Assembly (NCBI RefSeq): GCF_016772275.1
Contig: NZ_CP065425.1
Span: 1,598,001 to 1,662,000 of the forward strand
DNA from: Heyndrickxia vini
GTDB taxonomy: Bacteria; Bacillota; Bacilli; Bacillales; Bacillaceae_C
Direction: 5' to 3'
Length of the DNA: 64,000 nucleotides
The notes beneath the pieces are model-generated. The model worked only from the letters and a program-made list of their open reading frames with translations, searched no databases and was not told where the DNA came from. The translations under genes and the position numbers were made by a program. This document shows, one piece after another, positions 19,880 through 29,863 of the stretch; the first letter of the stretch is position 1; every line of letters starts with the position of its first letter.

Positions 19880-22021
19880 ATGAATCTTCAAGATTATATT
19901 AGCAAGATCCGCACTTTTTTAAGTTACAAAGTGTTTACAATCATTTGTTTTTTGTTATTAGCTATTGTTCTTTATGGTGTCCTTTTTTATAATGTAAAGC
20001 CGCAAACGTATGATGTAGAACTGTTTTCCGTTTCGGATAAAACGATTCGTTCCCCAAAAACAATTGTGGATGAGGAGAAAACGAAAGAAGAACAACAAAA
20101 AGCTGCTGATGCTGTTGAAAAGGTATATACGTTTAAAAAGGAAAAACAACAAAATCGTGTTTCTTTAATTGATTCCATTTTTGAATTTGTTCAGGATATT
20201 AATAAAGAAAACTTAATAGGTAAAGAAAAAACAGATGGAAAACCCGAAAGAAAGTCATTTGAAGAAAAACTTGAATTGTTGAAATCAAACTTGACAGCAA
20301 ATGTTAATGAGGATGTTACAAAATCAATTCCGGATGAAGTATTCATGGCGTTATTAAAATCAAATCAAAATGATTTAGAACGTGCACGAACGATTGTAGT
20401 CGGACAAGTAGAGACGTTAATGAGTGAAAAGATTCGTGAAGAAAATGTTCCGCATTATAAAAATTTAATCTCCGATCGAATTGGACTTACAAGTTTACAA
20501 AGTAGTTTAAAAGATGCAAGTGTTGAACTTGGAAAATATGCAATTGTAGCAAATGATATTTATGATCCCGAACAAACAGAAGAAAGAAAAAAACAAGCAA
20601 TCCAAAGTGTGGAACCGGTAAAGATTCTACAAGGACAGGTTATTGCGCAAGAAGGCCATCTTATCGATCATGAAACATATCATCAATTAGAACTACTCGG
20701 TTTACTAAAAAGTAATCCAAGTATAAAACCATACATAGGTCTCGGTATTTTTGTATTTTTAATTATCGGTTCTTTATATTTATACTTTGCAACTTTTCGG
20801 GTAAAAGAGGAAAAAAAGCAAAATTATTTAATTCTTTTAAGTTTTATTTTTATTATAAGTTTAATATTAATGGAAATTGTGGGAATTATTTCTGAGCTGG
20901 AATTGAATAATATTGGTTATATCTTTCCAGCTGCCATGGCTCCAATGCTTATAAGAATTATGCTCAATGAACGATTTGCATTTATATTAACCATTATTCT
21001 TGCTGCTTGTGGGAGTATAATTTTCCATGATGAAATCGCAGGATCAATCAATGTGGAAATCGCAATATATATTTTGTTCAGTGGGACTGCGGGTATTTTG
21101 CTATTAACCAACCGTAATCGCAGATCTAATATTTTGCAAACTGGTTTTTATGTATCGATTATTAATGTGTTAATTATTTTCTTTTTACTATTTCTTGGTA
21201 ATGGACAATTAACTAAAATGGAGTATGTCTATTATTTAACTTTTGCTTTTGTTTCCGGATTATTATCTGCAATTTTAACAATTGGTTTATTGCCTTTCTT
21301 TGAGGCAGGTTTTGGGATTTTATCGACTTTAAAACTAATTGAACTCTCAAACCCTAATCATCCGTTACTGAAAAAGATATTAATGGAAGCTCCGGGAACA
21401 TATCATCATAGTGTCATGGTTGCGAATTTAGCGGAATCTGCTTGTGAGGCGGTTGGTGCGAATGGTCTTTTAGCACGTGTGGGATGTTATTACCATGATA
21501 TTGGTAAAACGAGAAGACCACAGTTTTTTATTGAGAATCAAATTAATATAGAGAATCCCCATAACCATATTTCACCTGAAACAAGTAGAGATATTATTAT
21601 TGCCCACGCCAAGGATGGAGCTGAGATGCTTAAAAAGCACAAGCTTCCAAGAGAAATTGTAGATATAGCTGAACAACATCATGGGACAACTTTATTAAAA
21701 TATTTTTATTATAAGGCTAAAGAAGAGGATGAAGAACTAAACGAATCAGACTTCCGCTATCCCGGACCGAAACCGCAAACAAAAGAAGCAGCAATTATTA
21801 GTATTGCGGATAGTGTGGAAGCCGCGGTTCGCTCGATGGCACGTCCAACACCGGAGCAAATTAAAGATGTCATCCAGTCCATTGTTCAAGACCGATTGCA
21901 GGATGATCAATTGAATGAATGTGATATTACTCTTAAAGAGTTAGAAGTAATTAAGAAAACGTTTTGTGAAACACTTAACGGGATTTTTCATTCTAGAATT
22001 GAATACCCAAATACAAAGTAA
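19880..22021 (+). CDS. pgpH: Cyclic-di-AMP phosphodiesterase PgpH (7TM-HD)
   Basis: 713 aa. An N-terminal membrane segment and a large extracytoplasmic 7TMR-HDED domain (about 55-285) are followed by seven membrane helices (about 290-480). The cytoplasmic HD phosphohydrolase domain carries the metal ligands in HHSVMVANLAE, YYHDIGK and EQHHGTT. PgpH degrades c-di-AMP, which controls potassium and osmotic homeostasis. Shine-Dalgarno GGTGGTGGGAG precedes the ATG. The B. subtilis counterpart is yqfF. Confidence 0.96.
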   Translation: MNLQDYISKIRTFLSYKVFTIICFLLLAIVLYGVLFYNVKPQTYDVELFSVSDKTIRSPKTIVDEEKTKEEQQKAADAVEKVYTFKKEKQQNRVSLIDSIFEFVQDINKENLIGKEKTDGKPERKSFEEKLELLKSNLTANVNEDVTKSIPDEVFMALLKSNQNDLERARTIVVGQVETLMSEKIREENVPHYKNLISDRIGLTSLQSSLKDASVELGKYAIVANDIYDPEQTEERKKQAIQSVEPVKILQGQVIAQEGHLIDHETYHQLELLGLLKSNPSIKPYIGLGIFVFLIIGSLYLYFATFRVKEEKKQNYLILLSFIFIISLILMEIVGIISELELNNIGYIFPAAMAPMLIRIMLNERFAFILTIILAACGSIIFHDEIAGSINVEIAIYILFSGTAGILLLTNRNRRSNILQTGFYVSIINVLIIFFLLFLGNGQLTKMEYVYYLTFAFVSGLLSAILTIGLLPFFEAGFGILSTLKLIELSNPNHPLLKKILMEAPGTYHHSVMVANLAESACEAVGANGLLARVGCYYHDIGKTRRPQFFIENQINIENPHNHISPETSRDIIIAHAKDGAEMLKKHKLPREIVDIAEQHHGTTLLKYFYYKAKEEDEELNESDFRYPGPKPQTKEAAIISIADSVEAAVRSMARPTPEQIKDVIQSIVQDRLQDDQLNECDITLKELEVIKKTFCETLNGIFHSRIEYPNTK

Positions 22022-22042
22022 AGTAAAAAAGGATGTAATAAT

Positions 22043-22510
22043 ATGTTAATAATTGATTTTATTGATGAAACAAATGAGATTACCGAACAAAATAAAGAAC
22101 TAATTGAAGATTTATTGAATTTTGCCTCCAAAAAATTAGAAATTGAAGACGGAAGTGAAATATCAGTAACCTTTGTAACCAATGAAAAAATCCAAGAAAT
22201 CAATCGTGATTATCGTGGAAAAGATCAACCAACCGATGTTATTTCTTTCGCGATGGAAGAATTGGGAGAGGATGAACTAGTCATTCAAGGGATAGAAATG
22301 CCTAGAGTACTTGGTGATATTATCATTTCTGTGCCAAAAACGAAGGAGCAAGCTACTGAGTTTGGTCATTCGTTTGTGAGGGAATTAGGCTTTTTGGCGG
22401 TGCATTCATTATTGCATTTGATTGGATATGATCATATGACGGAAGAAGACGAAAAAGAAATGTTTGGATTACAAAGGGATATTCTTGATGAATACGGACT
22501 TAAAAGATAG
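22043..22510 (+). CDS. ybeY: rRNA maturation endoribonuclease YbeY
   Basis: 155 aa. Zinc metalloprotein with the H-X3-H-X5-H signature in HSLLHLIGYDH; it acts in 16S rRNA 3'-end maturation and ribosome quality control. The RGKDQPTDVISFAM segment is also family-specific. It lies between pgpH and dgkA; dgkA starts inside its last codons. Confidence 0.96.
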   Translation: MLIIDFIDETNEITEQNKELIEDLLNFASKKLEIEDGSEISVTFVTNEKIQEINRDYRGKDQPTDVISFAMEELGEDELVIQGIEMPRVLGDIIISVPKTKEQATEFGHSFVRELGFLAVHSLLHLIGYDHMTEEDEKEMFGLQRDILDEYGLKR

Positions 22511-22880
22511 AAGTAGTTTTTGGAGATCATTTACATTTGCCTTTCGTGGAATTTATCATGGATTCACGACAGAAAAAAATTTGCGTTTTCATTTTGCCGC
22601 TTCCATTGTAGTAATCATCTTTGGAATTGCATTAAATTTACGTTTAGTTGAATGGTTATTTGTGATAATATGTATTTTCGGTGTGATTTCATTAGAGTTA
22701 ATAAATACAGCAATAGAAAGAATTGTTGATTTAGTTTCACCAACTTACCATCCATTAGCGAAACAAGCTAAAGACGTTGCTGCAGCAGCCGTCCTTTGTT
22801 TTTCTTTTATGGCAATAATCATTGGATGTCTCATATTTATTCCTAAGATTATTAATATTATAAGGCTATATTTAGGCTAG
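22488..22880 (+). CDS. dgkA: Undecaprenol/diacylglycerol kinase
   Basis: 130 aa. Small trimeric membrane kinase; the Gram-positive enzymes phosphorylate undecaprenol to feed the cell-wall lipid carrier pool. There are three membrane segments and the signature ELINTAIERIVDLVSPTYHPLAK split across helix 2. The open frame extends up to 22464, but AAAGGGA (22473-22479) is spaced for the ATG at 22488. It overlaps the end of ybeY by 23 bp in a different frame. Confidence 0.93.
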   Translation: MNTDLKDRSSFWRSFTFAFRGIYHGFTTEKNLRFHFAASIVVIIFGIALNLRLVEWLFVIICIFGVISLELINTAIERIVDLVSPTYHPLAKQAKDVAAAAVLCFSFMAIIIGCLIFIPKIINIIRLYLG

Positions 22881-22907
22881 TAGCATTTTAATGCTACTAG
22901 CCTTTTC
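22874..22907 (+). terminator. Terminator after dgkA
   Basis: 13-bp stem AGGCTAGTAGCAT / ATGCTACTAGCCT (22874-22886, 22891-22903) with TTTT after it; the 5' arm includes the dgkA stop codon. Confidence 0.9.
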
Positions 22908-22929
22908 ATACAAAAAAGTAAAGCATTTC

Positions 22930-23026
22930 ATGTCTGTCCGGCCGCAGTAACTAGACCCTCGAGGTTAAATAAACTTCGCAATTAAAGTACTTGTCCGGGC
23001 TGATCAAGTCGCTTTCCGCTTTTCTA
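22930..23026 (+). repeat. Structured intergenic repeat, diverged copy C
   Basis: About 97 bp. It has the family ends TGTCTG... and CGCTTTCCGCTTTTCT, with a different core that it shares with copy D (CGAGGTT, GGGCTGAT). It lies in the 301-bp gap between dgkA and cdd, directly after a terminator. Confidence 0.6.
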
Positions 23027-23075
23027 AGTTTGCAGAGAAATTCTCTTTACGGTAAAATATTTTCAAAGCTTGTTT

Positions 23076-23098
23076 AGTTCAAAGTTTAATTTTGAACT
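23076..23098 (+). other. Hairpin in the dgkA-cdd gap
   Basis: AGTTCAAA and TTTGAACT form an 8-bp inverted repeat with a 7-nt loop, followed by an AT-rich tract. The rest of the 22881-23181 gap holds the dgkA terminator, repeat copy C and a probable cdd -10 box (TAAAAT, 23155-23160). I see no gene there. Confidence 0.45.
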
Positions 23099-23157
23099 TT
23101 TAAAATTTTCTAAACAAAATAAAAATATTCCATAACTTTATGGTGAATTTGTAGTAA

Positions 23158-24493
<1,336 letters not shown>

Positions 24494-24602
24494 GTTTTTT
24501 GTTCATGAAAGATGATTATGCATCCTTTTTGATTAGCAATATTTACGTCACATGTTCCAAGAAGTCCTGGTAAAGCTATTTATTAAAGGCTTTACAAAAT
24601 TA

Positions 24603-24627
24603 TTTCATGATTTTTTTCAACATGAAA
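24603..24627 (+). other. Inverted repeat before yqzL
   Basis: TTTCATG (24603-24609) and CATGAAA (24621-24627) can pair around an 11-nt T-rich loop, just upstream of the yqzL Shine-Dalgarno. Significance unknown. Confidence 0.4.
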
Positions 24628-24643
24628 GGCGGGAATAATTATT

Positions 24644-24787
24644 ATGATTGAATTTACCTGGAAAGTCTTTGCGGAAACTGGAAGTATTGATACGTATTTG
24701 CTATTTAAAGAGTTAGAAAAAGATCGTCAAGATGAGCCGTTAAAAACAGATCATGAATTTTCTGAATTGGATTTTCCCATTTCATAA
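24644..24787 (+). CDS. yqzL: YqzL family protein
   Basis: 47 aa, in the era-recO interval where B. subtilis has yqzL. The N-terminus MIEFTWKVFAETGSIDTYLL is the conserved part of the family, followed by an acidic tail. A GGCGGGA sequence lies 14-20 bp upstream of the ATG. The function is unknown. Conservation of position and of the N-terminal motif makes this a real gene despite its size. Confidence 0.85.
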   Translation: MIEFTWKVFAETGSIDTYLLFKELEKDRQDEPLKTDHEFSELDFPIS

Positions 24788-24838
24788 ACTTGGTTTGTTT
24801 TCACCCAAAGTATTTAGTGCTTTGGAAGGATGGAAATC

Positions 24839-25591
24839 ATGCTGCAAAAATGTGAAGGCATTGTCATTAGGTCAACAGATTATGGTGAAACAAATAAAAT
24901 AGTAACATTATATACACGTGAATTTGGGAAAATAGGAGTTATAGCAAGGGGGGCGAAAAAACCTAATAGTCGCCTCTCCGCTGTTTCTCAAATTTTTACA
25001 TACGGTTATTTTTTAATTCAGACTAGTACTGGATTAGGTGTGATGCAACAGGGAGAAATGATCTCATCGATGCGCTCAATTCGTGAAGACATTTTTAGAA
25101 CTGGTTATGCAGCATATATTGTTGATCTCTTAGATAAAGGTGCAGACGATAAAAATCCCAATCCCTTTCTTTTCGAGCTTTTACTGCAAACATTAAATTA
25201 TATTAACGAAGATTATGATAACGAAATCATAACTAATATTTTTGAAATGAAGATGTTAAATGTTTTAGGTTTATATCCAGTAATGGATCAATGTACAATT
25301 TGCGGTAATCAAGATGGAAGATTTGCTTTTTCGATTCGGGAGAATGGACTTATTTGTCATCGCTGCTTTGCACGAGATCCTTATCGTATTACAATTTCCC
25401 AAAGTGCACTCAAATTGTTACGACTATTTTATTATTTTGATTTATCACGACTTGGACAAATTTCGGTAAAGGAAGAAACGAAAAAAGAATTACGCACAAT
25501 TATTTCAATGTATTATGATGAATATTCAGGTTTACACTTGAAATCCAAAAAGTTTTTAGAGCAAATTGATAAATTTAAAGACATGTTTTGA
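24839..25591 (+). CDS. recO: DNA repair protein RecO
   Basis: 250 aa. RecO anneals single strands and helps load RecA with RecR and RecF. The OB fold is at the N-terminus ([22 protein letters not shown]), followed by a helical domain with the zinc-binding pattern CTICG...CHRC. The ATG at 24839 is 8 nt after GGAAGGA; the ATG at 24830 is inside that Shine-Dalgarno. In B. subtilis glyQS comes next; here a terminator and ccpN follow. Confidence 0.95.
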   Translation: MLQKCEGIVIRSTDYGETNKIVTLYTREFGKIGVIARGAKKPNSRLSAVSQIFTYGYFLIQTSTGLGVMQQGEMISSMRSIREDIFRTGYAAYIVDLLDKGADDKNPNPFLFELLLQTLNYINEDYDNEIITNIFEMKMLNVLGLYPVMDQCTICGNQDGRFAFSIRENGLICHRCFARDPYRITISQSALKLLRLFYYFDLSRLGQISVKEETKKELRTIISMYYDEYSGLHLKSKKFLEQIDKFKDMF

Positions 25592-25596
25592 TAATC

Positions 25597-25636
25597 AAAC
25601 TCTCGCTTAAACACAGTGTCGAGGGTTTTCTTTTTG
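25597..25636 (+). terminator. Terminator after recO
   Basis: AAACTCTCG (25597-25605) pairs with CGAGGGTTT (25620-25628, one wobble pair), followed by TCTTTTT. Confidence 0.75.
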
Positions 25637-25653
25637 GAATTTTAGCAAAAATC

Positions 25654-25681
25654 TTTTCAATATGTCTAAATAGTATATAAT
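25654..25681 (+). promoter_or_regulatory. Candidate promoter of ccpN
   Basis: TTTTCA (25654-25659), a 16-nt spacer, and TATAAT (25676-25681), 56 bp before the putative ccpN start. Confidence 0.45.
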
Positions 25682-25737
25682 AATTAAAGTATAAGTATAA
25701 CTCTTTAACGATTTTTATATGTTAGGTGGTGTAGAAA

Positions 25738-26367
25738 ATAGAACTAAATAAAAGGCAGGAGACAATATTACAAATTGTTAAAGATAACGGTCCTATAACC
25801 GGCGAACATATTGCTGAGAAGTTAAATTTAACGAGAGCAACTCTAAGGCCGGATTTAGCGATCTTAACGATGGCAGGATATTTGGATGCAAGACCTAGAG
25901 TTGGTTATTTCTATACAGGAAAATCAAGTGCACAACTACTAACGGAAAATTTAAAGAAAATCATTGTGAAAGACTATCAGTCTATGCCGGTTGTTGTGAA
26001 CGAAAATATTTCGGTTTATGATGCAATCGTTACGGTTTTTTTGGAAGACGTTGGTACACTATTTGTCGTTGATGAAAAGCTTTTATTAGTCGGAGTTCTT
26101 TCTCGAAAAGATTTGTTGCGGGCAAGTATCGGTAAACAAGAACTCTCTTCTTTACCAGTGAATATTATAATGACAAGAATGCCGAATATTACAATGTGCA
26201 AAAAAGATGATTTATTAATCGATGTTGCAAAAAAATTAATTGAAAAGCAAATCGATTCTATTCCAGTTGTAAAGGAAACGACCACTAATGGTTACGAGGT
26301 AATTGGCAGAATAACAAAAACAAATATAACAAAAGCATTTGTAGCACTTGCAGATGAAGATTTATAG
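25738..26367 (+). CDS. ccpN: Transcriptional repressor CcpN (apparent ATA start)
   Basis: 209 aa if read from the ATA at 25738. CcpN represses gluconeogenic genes (gapB, pckA) during growth on glycolytic carbon. The N-terminal HTH (KRQETILQIVKDNGPITGEH, LTRATLRPDLAILTMAGYLDARPRVGYFY) is followed by two CBS domains. No ATG, GTG, TTG or CTG occurs in frame between the TAG at 25732 and the ATG at 25870, yet the HTH encoded in that stretch is fully conserved. AGGTGG (25724-25729) is 8 nt from the ATA, the expected spacing. The alternative start at 25870 would remove the DNA-binding domain. A GTG at 25729 is followed at once by TAG. Either an ATA start or a sequence change is implied. Confidence 0.88.
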   Translation: MELNKRQETILQIVKDNGPITGEHIAEKLNLTRATLRPDLAILTMAGYLDARPRVGYFYTGKSSAQLLTENLKKIIVKDYQSMPVVVNENISVYDAIVTVFLEDVGTLFVVDEKLLLVGVLSRKDLLRASIGKQELSSLPVNIIMTRMPNITMCKKDDLLIDVAKKLIEKQIDSIPVVKETTTNGYEVIGRITKTNITKAFVALADEDL

Positions 26368-26387
26368 TAAAGGATGGTGATCTTTAA

Positions 26388-27188
26388 ATGACAAGACCAA
26401 TTATATATGTAGTTTCTGATTCAGTCGGTGAAACAGCTGAATTAGTTACAAAGGCCGCCATTAGTCAATTTAATGGGAAAGATGCAGAAATTAAACGTTT
26501 TCCATATGTAGAGGATTACCAGCATATTGATGAGGTGGTTTCGTTAGCTAAGCTAAATCATGGAGTAATTATCCATACTTTAGTTAAGCCGCAAATGAGA
26601 GCATATCTAAAAAAACAAGCTATCGGTCAAAAAGTAAATGAAGTGGATATTATTGGTCCGTTAATGGATAAATTCCAAGAATTATATCATAAAGAACCGT
26701 TGTGTGAACCTGGATTAGTTAGAAAATTGGACGATGATTATTTTAAAAAGGTTGAAGCGATTGAATTTGCTGTAAAATATGATGATGGTAGAGATCCGAG
26801 AGGAATACTCCGTGCAGATATCGTTTTGGTAGGTGTTTCGAGAACATCTAAAACCCCATTATCGCAATATCTCGCACATAAACGCTTTAAAGTGGCTAAT
26901 GTTCCGCTTGTTCCTGAAGTCGATCCGCCTGAAGAGCTTTTTCAAGTATCTCCTGAAAAATGCTTCGGGCTCAAAATTAGCCCGGAGAAACTTAATTTTA
27001 TTCGAAAAGAACGACTTTTAGCTCTTGGTTTAAATGATGAGGCAAGTTATGCAAATATAAACCGGATTAAAACTGAAATAGATTATTTTGATTCAATTGT
27101 TTCTAAAATGGGCTGCAAAGTAATTGATGTAACGAATAAAGCGGTTGAAGAAACAGCAAATATTATTATAAATATGAAGCGGCTATAG
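26388..27188 (+). CDS. ppsR: PEP synthase / pyruvate phosphate dikinase regulatory protein, CcpN modulator
   Basis: 266 aa, DUF299 family. These are bifunctional kinase/pyrophosphorylases that control PEP-forming dikinases. In B. subtilis the homologue YqfL modulates CcpN activity, which explains the conserved ccpN-yqfL pairing. The N-terminus [21 protein letters not shown] and the P-loop [17 protein letters not shown] are diagnostic. Shine-Dalgarno GGATGGTGA precedes the ATG. It lies 20 bp after ccpN and is probably co-transcribed. Confidence 0.94.
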   Translation: MTRPIIYVVSDSVGETAELVTKAAISQFNGKDAEIKRFPYVEDYQHIDEVVSLAKLNHGVIIHTLVKPQMRAYLKKQAIGQKVNEVDIIGPLMDKFQELYHKEPLCEPGLVRKLDDDYFKKVEAIEFAVKYDDGRDPRGILRADIVLVGVSRTSKTPLSQYLAHKRFKVANVPLVPEVDPPEELFQVSPEKCFGLKISPEKLNFIRKERLLALGLNDEASYANINRIKTEIDYFDSIVSKMGCKVIDVTNKAVEETANIIINMKRL

Positions 27189-27194
27189 AATTAG

Positions 27195-27237
27195 GAGGAT
27201 GTCTTTAGAGTATTTCAATATGCTTTTGGACATCCTC
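27195..27237 (+). terminator. Hairpin after ppsR
   Basis: GAGGATGTC (27195-27203) is complementary to GACATCCTC (27229-27237) with a 25-nt loop; only a weak T tract follows. Confidence 0.5.
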
Positions 27238-27312
27238 GTAATTTTATAGCCGTCCAAAACAGAAGCTTTTAATACATCGACTAATAAAATAAAAGATATA
27301 AGTAAAAATATA

Positions 27313-27341
27313 TGGTCAAGAAAGAGAAAATATACTATAAT
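27313..27341 (+). promoter_or_regulatory. Candidate promoter of yqxD-dnaG-sigA
   Basis: TGGTCA (27313-27318), a 17-nt spacer, and TATAAT (27336-27341), implying a leader of about 160 nt before yqxD. The 320-bp gap (27189-27508) holds this, the ppsR hairpin and no recognisable gene. Confidence 0.45.
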
Positions 27342-27508
27342 AAAAAATTGTGATAAAAATGTATTTAAAATAGGTTTAGAGTCATGAATAAAGGAATAAA
27401 CTAACTATTGGGATATGTCAAGTTTCTAAGCCTAGAAAAATTCGACAAAAGTAAAAAAATACAATCAGAGTTTGGAAAAGAAAGAAGGATTCTGTGGAGT
27501 GATGTAGA

Positions 27509-27979
27509 ATAGTTACTAATACAGAAAGAAATGGAACAACTATTTTTGTTGATGCGGATGCGTGTCCTGTAAAACAAGAAATCATATCTGCCGCAATGAA
27601 ATATAGCTTGCCCTATATATTTATCGCTTCTTATGCGCATAAATCAAGTAAACATGATGAACGATGGATTTATGTAGATCCGGATAAAGAATCTGCAGAT
27701 CTTTTTATAATGAATCATGTTCAAAAAAATGACATAGTTGTCACACAGGATATCGGGTTAGCAAGTCTCGTACTTCCTAAGCATGTATTCGCTATTTCTC
27801 CTAGAGGCAAGGAATATAAGGAAGAAGCGATTCAAACAGCACTTGACTTTCGGTATTTAGCTGCCAAAGCTAGACGCAGAGGGAAATATGAAAAAGGACC
27901 AAAACCCTTTACAGAACATGATAGGCAGTCCTTTATTAATAATTTTGAGGAGATTTTGTCGAATATTGTAATAAAGTAG
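27509..27979 (+). CDS. yqxD: YqxD/YaiI (UPF0178, DUF188) protein with no canonical start
   Basis: 156 aa if read from the ATA at 27509. The UPF0178 family has a PIN/FLAP-like nuclease fold and unknown function. The conserved core is present (IFVDADACPVKQEI, TQDIGLASLVLPK, RRRGKYEKGPKPFT). Between the TGA at 27500 and the ATG at 27596 there is no ATG, GTG, TTG or CTG, and starting at 27596 would delete the invariant VDADACPVK. GGAGTGA (27496-27502) lies 6 nt before the ATA. Alternatively, a one-base loss: the ATG at 27531 would read MEQ and then enter this frame if one A were added at CAAC. It lies between ppsR and dnaG as in B. subtilis. Confidence 0.8.
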   Translation: MVTNTERNGTTIFVDADACPVKQEIISAAMKYSLPYIFIASYAHKSSKHDERWIYVDPDKESADLFIMNHVQKNDIVVTQDIGLASLVLPKHVFAISPRGKEYKEEAIQTALDFRYLAAKARRRGKYEKGPKPFTEHDRQSFINNFEEILSNIVIK

Positions 27980-28008
27980 AAATATTAAATTTAATTGGGG
28001 ATGTTTTC

Positions 28009-29823
28009 GTGGTTGGAATTATTCCTGAGGATAAAATCAATGAAATACGTCAATCAATAGATATAGTAGATATTATCGGGGAATATGTACATCTAAAAAA
28101 ACAGGGCAGAAATTATTTTGGCCTATGTCCCTTCCATGGTGAAAATACTCCATCCTTTTCGGTTTCAACCGATAAGCAAATATACCATTGTTTTGGTTGT
28201 GGTGCAGGTGGGAATGTTATTTCATTTTTAATGGATATTGATGGATTGAATTTTCAAGAAGCTGTAATTAAGCTTGCAGGAAAGGGAAACGTACATTTAG
28301 AACTTGAAAAAGGGCTAAATGACCATATTTCCAAATCAAAAGATACTTCAGAAGAGAAACAAATGAAAGAAGCATATGAGCTTCTTCAAAAGTTTTATCA
28401 TCATTTATTGGTGAATACTACTGAAGGTCAACATGCATTAGAATATCTTATTGGGCGTGGTTTTTCAAAAAGCAGTATCGAAAAATTTCAAATAGGTTAT
28501 TCTCTTCCAAGTTGGGACTTTACCGTGAAATGGTTAAACAAGCGTGGGTTCCAATTACCTCTATTAGAAAAAGCTGGTCTCATAATTCAAAGAGAAAATG
28601 ATGATACATATTTTGATCGTTTTCGAAATAGAATTATGTTTCCAATCCAAAATTCAAAAGGGGAAACCATTGCTTTTGCCGGTAGAGCAATTGCAAAAGA
28701 AGATCAACCTAAATATTTAAACAGTCCTGAAACGATCCTTTTTAATAAAAGTAATATTTTATACAACTATTACCGTGCAAAAGGATTCATTAAGAAACAG
28801 CAGCAGGCAATTTTATTTGAAGGTTTTGCTGATGTAATATCTGCTGATTCAGCCGAAATATTTAATGGAATAGCTACAATGGGTACATCTTTAACCGAAC
28901 AGCATGTTCAGCTAATTAGAAGAATGACAGATGCTGTAACGATTTGTTATGACTCAGATTTTGCAGGGATTGAAGCAGCTTATAGAGCCGGAAAAATGCT
29001 TACTGAGCAAAACTGCAATATTCGAATAGCAAGGATGCCCGAAGGATTAGACCCCGATGACTACATAAAAAAATACGGAGCTGAAAAGTTTCGTAAGGAT
29101 GTAATAGGGGCAAGTTTAACGTTTATGTCCTTCAAAATGGAATATTTCCGATTAGGAAAAAATCTTCAAAATGAAGGAGAAAAACTACAATATATAGAAA
29201 AGATTATAGAAGAAATTACAAATCTCGATAGAGCAGTAGAAAGAGATCATTACTTAAGACAGCTGGCTGATGAGTTTTCAATATCTTTAGATGCGTTAAA
29301 GCAACAGCAGAAACAAATGTTTTATGCGACTAAAAAGAATCGGCATCAGCAAAAAGAGGTAAAAACGAGTAGATTTTATTCTGAACAAAAAAATCGTTTA
29401 TTACCAGCTAATCAGACCGCAGAAAGACGTTTACTTGCCCACATGCTGCAAGATGCTGATGTAGCATTTAAAATAAAGGATCTATTAAATGGAATTATTC
29501 TATATTATGATGAACATCAAGCAATACTGACCTATTTACTTGGTTTTTATGAAGATGGAAATGAACCTGATACAAGTAAATTTTTACTAATTCTCCCAGA
29601 TGAACAATTGCGGGGGATTGTAACTGAACTAGAAATGATGCCTTTAAATAGTGAAGTTACTGATCGAGAAATTGAAGACTATGTATATCAAGTGTTGAAA
29701 CATCAAAAGATGTTAAAAATAAAGGAAAAAGAAAACTTGCAAAAGAAAGCAGAACAAGAAAATGATTGGAAAAAGGCGTTAAGCCTTGCAGTTGAAATCT
29801 TACAACTCCGGAAATCCTTATAA
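28009..29823 (+). CDS. dnaG: DNA primase
   Basis: 604 aa. Synthesises RNA primers for replication. The N-terminal zinc-binding domain ([24 protein letters not shown]) is followed by the RNA polymerase core with TOPRIM motifs ([32 protein letters not shown]) and a C-terminal helicase-binding domain. The start is a GTG (28009), 29 bp after yqxD. It precedes sigA in the classic macromolecular synthesis arrangement, without rpsU, which in Bacillus lies elsewhere. Confidence 0.97.
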   Translation: MVGIIPEDKINEIRQSIDIVDIIGEYVHLKKQGRNYFGLCPFHGENTPSFSVSTDKQIYHCFGCGAGGNVISFLMDIDGLNFQEAVIKLAGKGNVHLELEKGLNDHISKSKDTSEEKQMKEAYELLQKFYHHLLVNTTEGQHALEYLIGRGFSKSSIEKFQIGYSLPSWDFTVKWLNKRGFQLPLLEKAGLIIQRENDDTYFDRFRNRIMFPIQNSKGETIAFAGRAIAKEDQPKYLNSPETILFNKSNILYNYYRAKGFIKKQQQAILFEGFADVISADSAEIFNGIATMGTSLTEQHVQLIRRMTDAVTICYDSDFAGIEAAYRAGKMLTEQNCNIRIARMPEGLDPDDYIKKYGAEKFRKDVIGASLTFMSFKMEYFRLGKNLQNEGEKLQYIEKIIEEITNLDRAVERDHYLRQLADEFSISLDALKQQQKQMFYATKKNRHQQKEVKTSRFYSEQKNRLLPANQTAERRLLAHMLQDADVAFKIKDLLNGIILYYDEHQAILTYLLGFYEDGNEPDTSKFLLILPDEQLRGIVTELEMMPLNSEVTDREIEDYVYQVLKHQKMLKIKEKENLQKKAEQENDWKKALSLAVEILQLRKSL

Positions 29824-29863
29824 ATTCTGCAGTTGCATGAAATACTTGGAAGGAGGGGGACAT

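Noticed and set aside
25592-25740. T-box or other riboswitch upstream of ccpN
   Set aside because: The interval is too short and contains no T-box sequence or antiterminator; only a simple terminator and promoter-like boxes are visible.
25870-26367. ATG at 25870 as the start of ccpN
   Set aside because: It would delete the conserved DNA-binding helix-turn-helix that is encoded in the same frame just upstream, and it has no Shine-Dalgarno.
27596-27979. ATG at 27596 as the start of yqxD
   Set aside because: It would remove the invariant VDADACPVK motif; no Shine-Dalgarno precedes it.
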